From Haloarcula marismortui ATCC 43049 (GTDB lineage Archaea; Halobacteriota; Halobacteria; Halobacteriales; Haloarculaceae): a stretch of DNA of 64,000 bases. The DNA is taken from assembly GCF_000011085.1 (NCBI RefSeq), contig NC_006396.1:1178001-1242000 (forward strand), read 5' to 3'. The notes below the pieces were generated by a model, which saw only the letters and a program-made list of their open reading frames with translations, ran no database searches and was not told the origin of the DNA. This document shows positions 49,027 through 56,134 of this stretch, piece by piece (position 1 is the stretch's first letter; each line of letters starts with the position of its first letter). The translations under genes and the position numbers were made by a program.

Positions 49027-50178
49027 TTACGCTTCGTAGCCGGCGTAGTCCATCAGCTGTTTGAAGATGTCGGTGTCCATCGCCTCCTTGTAGACGACAC
49101 CAGTGATCATCCCACCGGGGTACGCGGTCCCGTTCATCGCGTGACTGACCTTGTGACAGTGTGCGAGGTAGATGCCGGGATCAGCGTCGGCTTCGAACTC
49201 AATCGTGTGCCGACCGGCGGGCGGGATGCTGGTGATATCCTGGTCGTGGCGGGCGGCTTCCGGAATCTTCCCGCCGTCCTTGTGGGTCACCTGGAAGCGG
49301 TGGTTGTGGATGTGCATCGGGTGGTCCATGTACCCGTTGTTGCACATGTGGATGCGCACCGTATCGCCCTGCTCGACGATGATCGGCGAGCCATCTTCCG
49401 GGTGGAGCGTCCGGGGTGCCGACTTGCCGTTGACCGTGAACGTGTCAGGGCGGCGGTTGCGAACGTCGTAGTTGGCGTCCATGCCGGCCATCTGCTGGTT
49501 CAGCCGGGAGTCCCACTCCTTCAGCGTCATGAAGTACTCCTTGTCGGCCGGCTCGTACCCCTTCGGGTCGACGCGGAAGATACCGTACATCCCCATGTCA
49601 ATATGTCGATGGGTCTGGTAGTGGCAGTGGTAGAGATGGGTGCCCGTCACGTTCGCGGGGATCGTGTAGGTGTGTTTCTCGCCGGGGTCGATGCGGATGC
49701 CCGTGGTCGTCGGGACGCCGTCGTCTTCCCACTGCTTCTGGACGGCGTGGAAGTGGACCGTATGTGGGCGCATGCCGTCCGTGTTGTCGAACGTGACCTC
49801 CATGTCCTCGCCCTCCGTCGTCCGGAGAATCGGACCGGGGACGCTCGGTTCGCCGTCGTCGGCCTTGAACGCCCACACCTTTGGCAGTTCGACCGGGCCG
49901 CCCATCGATTTGCCGGGATGGGCCTCGTGTTTGGCGGGAACGGAGGACAGCGTCACTTCGCCACCCTGCTCGTCAACGTTGACGATCTCCGGGGGAGACG
50001 TGGTCGGGAGGTCCCCCTCGGACTGTGCTGGGGTCGTACTGGCGTCGACTGACTCTTCGGTTGGAACCTCACCCGGCGCGGTACAGCCCGCAAGCGCCAC
50101 CGTGCCACCGAGGCCAGAGGCTTTCACGAAGTCACGACGGGAGATGCCCGATCCGGGTGCGCCGATCTGGTCTTCCAT
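49027..50178 (-). CDS. Two-domain laccase-like multicopper oxidase
   Basis: From ATG 50178 the protein is 383 residues. A Tat signal (SRRDFVKASGLGG) with a lipobox cysteine (LAGC) is followed by two cupredoxin domains. The four copper-binding motifs are HTVHFHAVQ, HLYHCHYQTHRH, HPMHIHNHRF and HCHKVSHAMNG, which complete a trinuclear centre plus type 1 site. NirK nitrite reductases have a different second-domain pattern, so I do not call it NirK although the neighbours look denitrification-related. It probably oxidises a metal or small phenol, or reduces oxygen. A TTTATAC box lies about 25-30 bases upstream and a double CTGGGAAC-type site beyond it. Confidence 0.85.
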   Translation of the reverse strand: MEDQIGAPGSGISRRDFVKASGLGGTVALAGCTAPGEVPTEESVDASTTPAQSEGDLPTTSPPEIVNVDEQGGEVTLSSVPAKHEAHPGKSMGGPVELPKVWAFKADDGEPSVPGPILRTTEGEDMEVTFDNTDGMRPHTVHFHAVQKQWEDDGVPTTTGIRIDPGEKHTYTIPANVTGTHLYHCHYQTHRHIDMGMYGIFRVDPKGYEPADKEYFMTLKEWDSRLNQQMAGMDANYDVRNRRPDTFTVNGKSAPRTLHPEDGSPIIVEQGDTVRIHMCNNGYMDHPMHIHNHRFQVTHKDGGKIPEAARHDQDITSIPPAGRHTIEFEADADPGIYLAHCHKVSHAMNGTAYPGGMITGVVYKEAMDTDIFKQLMDYAGYEA

Positions 50179-50222
50179 AAGCAACTGGGGCTAAGACACC
50201 ACAGTATAAACCCCCAAAGCCA

Positions 50223-50261
50223 GTTCTCAGGCCGGCAGAACCGTTCTCAGTTACTGGGAAC
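50223..50261. promoter_or_regulatory. CTGGGAAC palindrome, site 3, plus an extra half-site
   Basis: GTTCTCAG-TTA-CTGGGAAC at 50243-50261, with a further GTTCTCAG half-site at 50223-50230, exactly 20 bases away (two helical turns). The pair lies just upstream of the multicopper oxidase TATA-like box (50200-50212, minus strand) and also precedes the HTH regulator gene on the plus strand. The arrangement suggests an activator bound beside the box. Confidence 0.65.
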
Positions 50262-50389
50262 CGGGGCACGGTTACAGATAAGTCCCCCATATATTGCGTG
50301 CTGTGTGGCGGAAACGTCGGCTGTATCGGGCGGTAAGCGCTCCGAAGTCGGTTACATTAAACGTCTTGGGCGGGCAGTTTCGGGCAAGG

Positions 50390-50767
50390 ATGGTCCGGGA
50401 CCCCTTCGCTGACGAGGAGACGCCGGAGTTACAGGCGGTCCTCGACGCACTCGACGATGAGGACTGTCGCGCCATTGTCAGCGTACTGGAGGAACCGTTG
50501 ACGGCGAGCGAGATATCCGACCGGAGCGGCGTACCGCTATCGACGACCTACCGAAAGCTCGAATTACTGACGGAATCCTCGTTGCTGTACGAGGGCGTTG
50601 AGGTCCGGTCGGACGGCCAACACGCCAGCCGATACGCGATTGATTTCGAGGAGGTCGTCATCAGTCTCGACGAGGAACTGTCGCTCACCGTCGACATCTC
50701 ACACCGCGCTCGGACGCCGGACCAACGACTCGAAAACCTCTGGTCTGAGGTGCGAAAGGAGACATAA
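50390..50767 (+). CDS. Winged-helix transcriptional regulator
   Basis: This 125-residue protein starts MVRDPFADEETPELQAVL. It has a winged helix-turn-helix: CRAIVSVLEEPLTASEISDR leads into SGVPLSTTYRKLELLTESSL with the wing EVRSDGQHASRYAI. A C-terminal helix (DISHRARTPDQRLENLWSE) may dimerise. This is the ArsR/TrmB-like haloarchaeal form. The next gene, a small membrane protein, begins two bases after its stop. Located next to a CTGGGAAC palindrome, it is a candidate regulator of that site. An in-frame upstream start is non-coding in composition. Confidence 0.82.
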   Translation: MVRDPFADEETPELQAVLDALDDEDCRAIVSVLEEPLTASEISDRSGVPLSTTYRKLELLTESSLLYEGVEVRSDGQHASRYAIDFEEVVISLDEELSLTVDISHRARTPDQRLENLWSEVRKET

Positions 50768-50769
50768 CC

Positions 50770-51069
50770 ATGGTACACATCCCAAGTTCACAGGTCGGCA
50801 TCGTCGTCTCGAAGACACTGATCCTCATTCTTGGCGGACTGATAACGTACTACTCGTATCAGGCGTACAGCCGGACGAAAAGCCCCCAGCACAAGTGGCT
50901 CACATACGGGTTCGGGGTGGTGACCCTCGGTGCGTTTGCCGGCGGCGTTCTCGATATCGTTGTCGGCAGGTTTCTCGGGCAGGAACTGCTTCCCGTGAGC
51001 GTCTTCACGTCGAGTTCGCTGACGGCCATCGGCCTGGGCATCATCCTGTACTCGCTGTACGTTCGGTAG
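50770..51069 (+). CDS. Three-helix membrane protein (DUF7521-like), paralogue 1
   Basis: This 99-residue protein has three hydrophobic helices: KTLILILGGLITYYSYQAY, then YGFGVVTLGAFAGGVLDIVV and SLTAIGLGIILYSLY. The pattern ...TYxxYQAYxRT... is shared with the 98-residue protein at 51223, clearly its paralogue. It follows the HTH gene directly. I recall this pairing as common in haloarchaea with the label DUF7521; the role is unknown. It may be a membrane sensor partner of the regulator. Confidence 0.75.
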   Translation: MVHIPSSQVGIVVSKTLILILGGLITYYSYQAYSRTKSPQHKWLTYGFGVVTLGAFAGGVLDIVVGRFLGQELLPVSVFTSSSLTAIGLGIILYSLYVR

Positions 51070-51163
51070 CGAGTCCGTAGCGCACCTGCGCGGCAGTCTT
51101 TTGATCTCTTACGTCTCGATTTTTTCGAGCGGGCAACGTCCGTGCCGCGTCGTGACAGTGGTA

Positions 51164-51181
51164 TTCTCACCGACTGGAAAC
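51164..51181. promoter_or_regulatory. Degenerate CTGGGAAC-type site 4
   Basis: TTCTCACCGACTGGAAAC matches the core TTCTCAGTTACTGGGAAC of site 3 at 14 of 18 positions. It lies about 11 bases upstream of a TATA-like tatattta (51192-51200), which leads to a leaderless start at 51223. The similarity is suggestive only. Confidence 0.35.
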
Positions 51182-51222
51182 GCTACGGACGGTATATTTA
51201 GCAGGACGTGTCAATCAGAGTC

Positions 51223-51519
51223 ATGCTTGGAGCGAACGCAGTGTTGTTAATCGGGATGAAAACAGTCACGCTGTTCTGTGGCGTGATACTGACAACGTTG
51301 ACTTACCGCGCGTACCGCCGTACTCAGGCACCGGCGATGCGAGCGCTCTGTCTCGGAATCGGGTTCGTCACACTGGGCGCAATACTCGGCGGCAGCCTGC
51401 ACCAGCTTGTCGGGCTGCCGGTGGCACAGAGCGTCACTGTTGAGGAACTGTTTACCGCTGCTGGGTTCTTTATTCTGACCTACTCGCTGTATACGGACCA
51501 GCCGACCACGCCAACTTGA
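51223..51519 (+). CDS. Three-helix membrane protein (DUF7521-like), paralogue 2
   Basis: This 98-residue protein starts MLGANAVLLIGMKTVTLF; a TATA-like ggtatattta 25-30 bases upstream selects this ATG. It shares the three-helix arrangement and TxxTYRAYRRT/LGIGFVTLGAILGG motifs with the protein at 50770, so the two arose by duplication. It has its own promoter with a degenerate regulon site. The stop is two bases from the end of the convergent membrane protein gene. Confidence 0.75.
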   Translation: MLGANAVLLIGMKTVTLFCGVILTTLTYRAYRRTQAPAMRALCLGIGFVTLGAILGGSLHQLVGLPVAQSVTVEELFTAAGFFILTYSLYTDQPTTPT

Positions 51520-51520
51520 G

Positions 51521-52834
51521 TCACGAGTCCTCGGCAGGCGTGTGTTCACGACCGGTCAGCAGTGTTGGCAGCGATTGTGGGCTATGCGCAACGAGGACAG
51601 CGACGAGGTTGCCCGCGAACAGCAGCGTCCCGAAAAACGCGAAAATCCCGGCGACCAGCGCCGTGCCGTCCGGTGTCGCAAACCACTGATTGCTCGCGAG
51701 GAGGGCGTACGCAATAGTCACTGCAACACCATCTACCGCCGCGATGCGGTGGTCGTACAGGTCATCGACCATCGGAACGTCCTCGAAGCCGAGGCGGTCG
51801 CTGTACCGGTGGACCCAGATGATGAACGGGACGACGTGATACAGCGTCCCGAAGACGACAAAGCCGATGCCGCCGACGAGTAGCGCTGTCGACGGCTGAC
51901 CGAGCAGCCCGGTGTACGCGAGCGGGTCGTTCCACCACGCGACCACCGTCAGCCCTGCCCAGAGAAACAGCGACAGCGCCGCGACGCTATAGCGGGTCAG
52001 CATCGGCGACCACTCGACACGCGCACCGACGAGCTGTCGCGCCAGAAGCACCGCCACCGCGCCGAGACCAGCAGCGACGAGAACCGCGCCGAGCCGGGCC
52101 AGAACGGGAGAGCCGACCAGGCGACCACCGGCCAACGCAAGAACGCCGAGCGGATAGACGGCCGTTTCAGCCCGCTGGACCGCCGCGTCGATTCTGCCGG
52201 TGTCTGCCTGCGTGAACATCGGAGCGAGCTGTGCCAGTGCGCCCGCGACAGTCGTCAGGACCGCGCCGAACACGGCGAGTGTTCCATGGGCAAGCAAGAG
52301 GCCCTGTCGGCCGATTCCCAGCAGCGGGAGGACGCCGACGGCGTGGTCCATTGCCAGCACGAACCCGGCGGCCGTCACGAGGGCGAAAAATACCAGCGCC
52401 CAGCCGAAATGAATCGCCGTGACATCGGGCGCTGCAGCGAGTAGCGTCCGACCGATGTTGTAACAGAGAGTCCAGACCCCGACCAGCGCGAACGCTCCGG
52501 CGACCGGTAAGATGGCGGGGGTGGCTGTCAGGAACGCAGCCGCCAGCCCCGCGAACCCGACCGCAGCGAGCGGTAACTGCACAGCAGCAAGGCGGCGGGA
52601 ATGGAGTTCGATTCCGCACCAGACCGGGACAAACTGTGTCAGCGCACCCATAATCGTGAGACAGACCCACCCCGCAAGCAGGAGGTGGACCTGCGCGAGG
52701 TGGCCGGCCCGCCCCTCGACGACGCCAACGGAGACACCAGCGACCAGAAACGCCAGTGCGACGACGAAATGACGCAGCGGGACCGTCATTGGCGGTGCGG
52801 CGTCTGCGTCCACGTCAGCAGGTATTCCGCTCAT
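51521..52834 (-). CDS. Polytopic membrane protein with conserved histidines
   Basis: This 437-residue protein has about 12 hydrophobic helices. Histidines placed inside or near helices include AGHLAQVHLLLAGW, TAIHFGWALVFF, LLAHGTLAVFGAV and TLYHVVPFIIWVHRYSDRLGF, an arrangement that recalls haem-copper oxidase subunit I or NnrS-like proteins, but the copper-site pattern is not complete. Such genes lie beside copper nitrite-reductase regions in haloarchaea, as far as I recall. It may bind haem or copper. It is divergent from a DUF2249 gene across a CGAA-N4-TTCG site. Confidence 0.7.
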   Translation of the reverse strand: MSGIPADVDADAAPPMTVPLRHFVVALAFLVAGVSVGVVEGRAGHLAQVHLLLAGWVCLTIMGALTQFVPVWCGIELHSRRLAAVQLPLAAVGFAGLAAAFLTATPAILPVAGAFALVGVWTLCYNIGRTLLAAAPDVTAIHFGWALVFFALVTAAGFVLAMDHAVGVLPLLGIGRQGLLLAHGTLAVFGAVLTTVAGALAQLAPMFTQADTGRIDAAVQRAETAVYPLGVLALAGGRLVGSPVLARLGAVLVAAGLGAVAVLLARQLVGARVEWSPMLTRYSVAALSLFLWAGLTVVAWWNDPLAYTGLLGQPSTALLVGGIGFVVFGTLYHVVPFIIWVHRYSDRLGFEDVPMVDDLYDHRIAAVDGVAVTIAYALLASNQWFATPDGTALVAGIFAFFGTLLFAGNLVAVLVAHSPQSLPTLLTGREHTPAEDS

Positions 52835-52872
52835 TGTTGTCTACTACGACCCTGTCCTTGCTGGCAATGTGG

Positions 52873-52887
52873 CCGAATATGTTCGGG
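52873..52887. promoter_or_regulatory. CGAA-N4-TTCG palindrome, site B
   Basis: CCGAATATGTTCGGG, in an 89-base gap between divergent genes (52834 minus and 52924 plus), about 37-39 bases from each start. Its reverse complement is nearly identical to site A before halocyanin. No separate TATA box is obvious. Confidence 0.55.
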
Positions 52888-52923
52888 AAAACAGTCGGCC
52901 CGGTCACAGCCAAACGGGAACAC

Positions 52924-53208
52924 ATGACGGCGAACCACCAGCCAACAGCGCAAACCGCAGCCCTGATTTCGGAAACGGATGCGCCCGATGACGCGCCAAT
53001 GGAACGGCTTGATGTGCAGTCGCTCGGGCCACCGAAGCCACTCAAGCAGACACTAGAGCGGCTTGCGGAGTTGAACGATGACACCATCCTCGTCCAGTTC
53101 AACGACCGCGCCCCGCAGCATCTCTACCCGAAACTCAAGGACAGAGGCTACGACTTCGAAAGTGTTGAGACCGACGACGCGACAGTGACAATCATCTGGC
53201 GCAGATGA
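52924..53208 (+). CDS. DUF2249-family protein, copy 1
   Basis: This 94-residue protein starts MTANHQPTAQTAALI. The domain (ERLDVQSLGPPKPLKQTLERLAELNDDTILVQFND, followed by QHLYPKLKDRGYDFESVETDD) is a SirA/TusA-like alpha/beta fold of the DUF2249 family. Such genes commonly accompany nitrogen-oxide and haem-related genes. The His/Tyr in HLYPKL is the family landmark. It overlaps the next gene by four bases. A second copy of the family lies at 53871-54104. Confidence 0.78.
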   Translation: MTANHQPTAQTAALISETDAPDDAPMERLDVQSLGPPKPLKQTLERLAELNDDTILVQFNDRAPQHLYPKLKDRGYDFESVETDDATVTIIWRR

Positions 53209-53477
53209 GTCGGAACACAGAGCCACCTGTCGACGTCGACGAAGCGATCGCTCGGATCGACAGCCGAGGAGCGAAGATTCAGCGGGAGCAACTCGAACGG
53301 ACGCTGTCACAGCTACAGACTGATGGCGAACTAACGGCTGACCAGCGGCTCGTCGTTGAGGAACTGAGCGAACGACTCGTCGAGCGACTGCTCGCTGTCC
53401 CTCGAGCGAGTCTACGGGACGCGGCGAGGAGTTCGGACGACGAACGGATCGAAACAGCGCTCTCACTGTTCGAGTGA
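53205..53477 (+). CDS. Helical protein resembling the HemA dimerisation domain
   Basis: This 90-residue, all-helical protein reads DEAIARIDSRGAKIQREQLE near the start and LVVEELSERLVERLLAVPRA near the end. The latter strongly recalls the helical dimerisation tail of glutamyl-tRNA reductase (HemA), without catalytic or NADP domains. It could bind HemA or simply share the fold. It is translationally coupled to the DUF2249 gene. Its size and composition argue it is a real small gene rather than a remnant. Confidence 0.65.
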   Translation: MSRNTEPPVDVDEAIARIDSRGAKIQREQLERTLSQLQTDGELTADQRLVVEELSERLVERLLAVPRASLRDAARSSDDERIETALSLFE

Positions 53478-53510
53478 TACTGGGCTGTACGCCCGTGAAT
53501 AAGATTGGTC

Positions 53511-53545
53511 CCCCGGGGGCGCACATAGCTGTACGAAGGTACAGC
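53511..53545. terminator. Convergent-gene terminator hairpins
   Basis: CCCCCGGGGG at 53511-53520 is followed by the hairpin GCTGTAC-gaag-GTACAGC at 53528-53545, in the 79-base gap between two convergent genes. The structure may end transcription from either side. Confidence 0.45.
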
Positions 53546-53556
53546 CGGTAGTGAGC

Positions 53557-53874
53557 CTATTCCGACGACGCTGCGAGCACTAGCAGTGCCTCGCTGTCCG
53601 CCGTTGCAGCGGGAGAGATGTCCTGGTCACCGTCAAACCGAACGATGTCTCCGGGCGAGAGTGACAGCGTCTCGTCGCCAAGCGTCAGGTCCACGGCGCC
53701 CGAACGGAGGAGGAACACGATATCCCGATCGGGATGCGTGTGAGGCGGAATCGACTCGCCTGCATCGAGCGTCAACTGGATGGTTTTTGGCTCCCCGTCG
53801 AACAGTCTGGTCCGACCGTCCGAATCGCCGTCGAGTGTCGCTCGCTCCGTTTCTGCGGCGGTCGATTCGCTCAT
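53557..53874 (-). CDS. Small cupin-domain protein
   Basis: This 105-residue protein starts MSESTAAETERATLDG. It is a single cupin barrel: metal ligands in ESIPPHTHPDRDIVFLLRSG and the second motif in LSPGDIVRFDGDQDISP, where the second histidine is replaced (FDGD), so the metal site may be incomplete. The gene follows the DUF2249 gene with a four-base overlap (ATGA). It may sense or store a small ligand in the same pathway. Confidence 0.78.
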   Translation of the reverse strand: MSESTAAETERATLDGDSDGRTRLFDGEPKTIQLTLDAGESIPPHTHPDRDIVFLLRSGAVDLTLGDETLSLSPGDIVRFDGDQDISPAATADSEALLVLAASSE

Positions 53875-54104
53875 TGCTTTGGGAGGTCGGCGATATACTT
53901 CTGTGGGCCGTCCTGCTCGCACTGGTAGTTCGCCGCGTCGAACGCCTCGACTTCGGCTTGCAACTCGTAGAACAGCGGCTTTGGCTCGTGGTCGTTGATA
54001 ATCCGAAGCGTCTCCCCGGCGGACAGCGCCTCAAACGAGTCGTGTATCTTGGCGTGTCGTTCCGCCGGCGGCGTTTCCCGCAGGTCGAGTGTGGTTGCTG
54101 GCAT
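53871..54104 (-). CDS. DUF2249-family protein, copy 2
   Basis: This 77-residue protein starts MPATTLDLRETPPAERHAKI. The conserved pattern DLRETPPAERHAKIHDSFEA leading to LSAGETLRIINDHEPKPLFY is the DUF2249 signature with the D-H-E-P motif that matches SirA/TusA-like folds. It is co-translated with a cupin gene and divergent from the gene at 54194 across a perfect CGAA-N4-TTCG palindrome. The two DUF2249 copies differ strongly, suggesting separate roles. Confidence 0.8.
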   Translation of the reverse strand: MPATTLDLRETPPAERHAKIHDSFEALSAGETLRIINDHEPKPLFYELQAEVEAFDAANYQCEQDGPQKYIADLPKQ

Positions 54105-54141
54105 CACCTGCGTGTTTACTGGGAGCCGTGGAGGGGGTTCC

Positions 54142-54157
54142 CCCGAACACGTTCGGG
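54142..54157. promoter_or_regulatory. CGAA-N4-TTCG palindrome, site C (perfect)
   Basis: CCCGAACACGTTCGGG, seven-base arms around two bases, in the 89-base gap between the DUF2249/cupin pair (minus) and the gene at 54194 (plus). About 25 bases away, TTTACTGGGAGC at 54115-54126 resembles half of the CTGGGAAC palindrome, so both motifs may occur together as they do before halocyanin. Confidence 0.6.
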
Positions 54158-54193
54158 AGTAAGGCCTGATGTCTACCGCGTGTTCTGCTCAAT

Positions 54194-54730
54194 ATGAGCC
54201 TTCTCTCCGGCCTCCGTGGCGGCTCAGATGTCGGGTTCGATAGCTACGGGACGTTCGTTCCCGAACGTAACCCGGACCCCGGTCCGTTCCTGTCTGAGAC
54301 CGCAGTACTGACCGGCGACGACCACGCCACTTTCCACCGCCTCACGATGGATTTGTTCGACGAGCGCGGCGTGTACGACATGACCTTCGGGTACAACCTC
54401 GCACGGCTAAACCTCGACCACCGGCACCCAGACGCGGGCTTCCGCTACGGCCGTGAAACGGACGACAGCAGTGTACTCAGAGCGGAGTTCACGCCGACGA
54501 CCGAGTTCTGCCCCCAGAGCGACACGCTGACTGTCGGCGCGTTCCGCGCCTGGAACGGGCTGTCGGACCGCCACGAGTACGACCGTGTCCGCGTCCGCGT
54601 GAGTCCGAACCATCACCAGAGCGCGAGCATCAACGACAAACTCCAGCAACTCGAAACGCGGTACCGGCAAACCGGCGAACTCCGGACGGACGGTGGAGAT
54701 GAAGCGTCCGACGACAGCGTGCCGTTCTGA
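54194..54730 (+). CDS. Unrecognised acidic protein under the CGAA-N4-TTCG promoter
   Basis: This 178-residue protein starts MSLLSGLRGGSDVGFDSYG. It is a soluble alpha/beta protein with aspartate and histidine spread along it (DHATFHRLTMDLFD, RLNLDHRHPDAGFRYGRE), and a C-terminal acidic tail. I do not recognise the family. Its sharing of a palindrome with the DUF2249/cupin pair makes it a likely member of the same response. It has no signal peptide. Confidence 0.7.
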   Translation: MSLLSGLRGGSDVGFDSYGTFVPERNPDPGPFLSETAVLTGDDHATFHRLTMDLFDERGVYDMTFGYNLARLNLDHRHPDAGFRYGRETDDSSVLRAEFTPTTEFCPQSDTLTVGAFRAWNGLSDRHEYDRVRVRVSPNHHQSASINDKLQQLETRYRQTGELRTDGGDEASDDSVPF

Positions 54731-55041
54731 CAGCGGACAGTCATCGCAGTAGCGCTTTCCGTGTACTCACATCGAGACAATCTCTGGGTAGATGGTCGGC
54801 CCGGGACTCACACTGCCGCAATACTGTGGGAGTAAACTGCCTGTCTTGACGGCTGAAGACATGGAAACCATTATACGGTTTGCTGGGCGACATGTCGTAT
54901 ACTGAGTCAACTGGGTGGGACATCGGTGGCTTAGTGGGACAGTGGAGGCCTCCTCCACGACAAAAGCAACAAACTATCAGAAAACGATGAGACCGGGTTA
55001 CTTCCAGCGTGGTGTCGCGGCGGGCCGGAGGCAGAGCTGAG
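54731..55041. other. Intergenic region, no gene seen
   Basis: This 311-base gap holds a TATA-like attatacgg near 54869 and a GC-rich GGAGGCCTCC palindrome near 54944-54953. Weak frames on the minus strand have no coding character. It contains the promoter of the next gene. Confidence 0.4.
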
Positions 55042-55374
55042 ATGAGTAGCGGTATCTTCCGAGATGCGGACGGGACCTACAACAAGCGGCTTCTTGGACT
55101 GGTTCTTCTCCTTCTACTCGCCGTCATCGGTGCTGGCGTCGGGACCCTTGGTCTCACCGACAGCAGCGACTCGGCCCCCGACCAGCCCACCACCGAGATG
55201 ACGCCTAGCCCGACAGAATCGACACCAACAGAGACACCGGACGGAACTGACTCCACACCGACCGAAAGCGGCGGCAGTGGCTCGCCACCGCCGAGTTCGC
55301 TCCTCACCGAAACCCCGACATCGGCTCCTACCCAGTCGGCCGGGAACACTACCAGCAACATGACGGCTGAATAG
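55042..55374 (+). CDS. Surface protein with a low-complexity Thr/Pro/Ser stalk
   Basis: This 110-residue protein starts MSSGIFRDADGTYNKRLLGL and has one hydrophobic helix near residues 16-38, then about 70 residues of threonine, proline and serine (TPSPTESTPTETPDGTDSTP) ending in NTTSNMTAE with N-glycosylation sites. It looks like a short membrane-anchored stalk exposed outside. No catalytic domain is present. Monocistronic, convergent with the next gene. Confidence 0.68.
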   Translation: MSSGIFRDADGTYNKRLLGLVLLLLLAVIGAGVGTLGLTDSSDSAPDQPTTEMTPSPTESTPTETPDGTDSTPTESGGSGSPPPSSLLTETPTSAPTQSAGNTTSNMTAE

Positions 55375-55439
55375 TCTGGCAACGACTGAGACTTCTTGCT
55401 TGCGCCTCCGCTCCGAAGGACCACGCCCGTGAGGGCCTT

Positions 55440-55805
55440 TCAGGAGAACAGGAGCGTGAGATTGAACCCGGTCACGGCGAGCCCCAGCACCGTCAGGAGA
55501 GCCGGCGGCCCGTAGTAGAGCAGCGGGTCCTCCTCAAGCACGCCGCCCCAGATGCTCAGGCCGAGACAGCAGTAGATAACGAGGAGTTTGAGTCCGAGGA
55601 AGCCGCCGCCGCCGAACGACTGGATCGCCCACCGAATCGCTGGATTCGCCTCGGTGAACGTCGGGACGAAGTAGACGATGGCGATAGTGGTGACCACGTC
55701 GCCGACGCCGTAGGTCGCCAGCGCCACCGCCCACACACTGGAGAAGGACCGGCTGGAGAAGGAACTCCCCTCCAGTGTCAGCCAGTCACCATCGCCAGCA
55801 CCCAT
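55440..55805 (-). CDS. Three-helix membrane protein
   Basis: This 121-residue protein starts MGAGDGDWLTLEGSSFSSRS. Three hydrophobic helices are visible: VWAVALATYGVGDVVTTIAIVY, FLGLKLLVIYCCLGLSIWGG and LLTVLGLAVTGFNLTLLF. The sequence YGVGDVVTT and EANPAIRW recalls haloarchaeal proteins of unknown function with two conserved polar residues in helices. No role assigned. Confidence 0.7.
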   Translation of the reverse strand: MGAGDGDWLTLEGSSFSSRSFSSVWAVALATYGVGDVVTTIAIVYFVPTFTEANPAIRWAIQSFGGGGFLGLKLLVIYCCLGLSIWGGVLEEDPLLYYGPPALLTVLGLAVTGFNLTLLFS

Positions 55806-56134
55806 ACTGCATTCGGGTATGGCTAGCGGCCATATATACTGCGAGGGCCAGTTATCTGATTTGAAAAGGAGAGAGATATGGGCTCTCCAGAGATTTTGAG
55901 GTAATTGTACGCGGGATAGCTATTCTAAAGACCAATATTGTCCCTCCTGAAAGTCCATAGCCGATGCCGGTGCCCACTCGTATTCAGCTGTGAGTCTCAG
56001 CTATGGGCGGTGTGTCGGGTTGTTGAACAGGCGCTCGCCTCGACAGGTGCGAGTTGTGTGCTGCCGGACGTTCGCGTCCTGCCAGCGCGGGTGCATGGAA
56101 AGGGACTTATCTTGTGGGCGGCCACGAGGAGGTA
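55806..56134. other. Intergenic region before purL
   Basis: This 329-base gap holds an AT-rich stretch (55830-55940) and then GC-rich sequence leading to purL. An imperfect inverted pair CATAGC (55960) and GCTATG (56001) is seen. No small RNA or protein gene was recognised. The open frame upstream of ATG 56135 has non-coding composition. Confidence 0.35.

Noticed and set aside
49027..50178. Assignment of the multicopper oxidase as nitrite reductase NirK
   Set aside because: The second domain carries laccase-type HPMHIH and HCHxxxH motifs rather than the NirK pattern.
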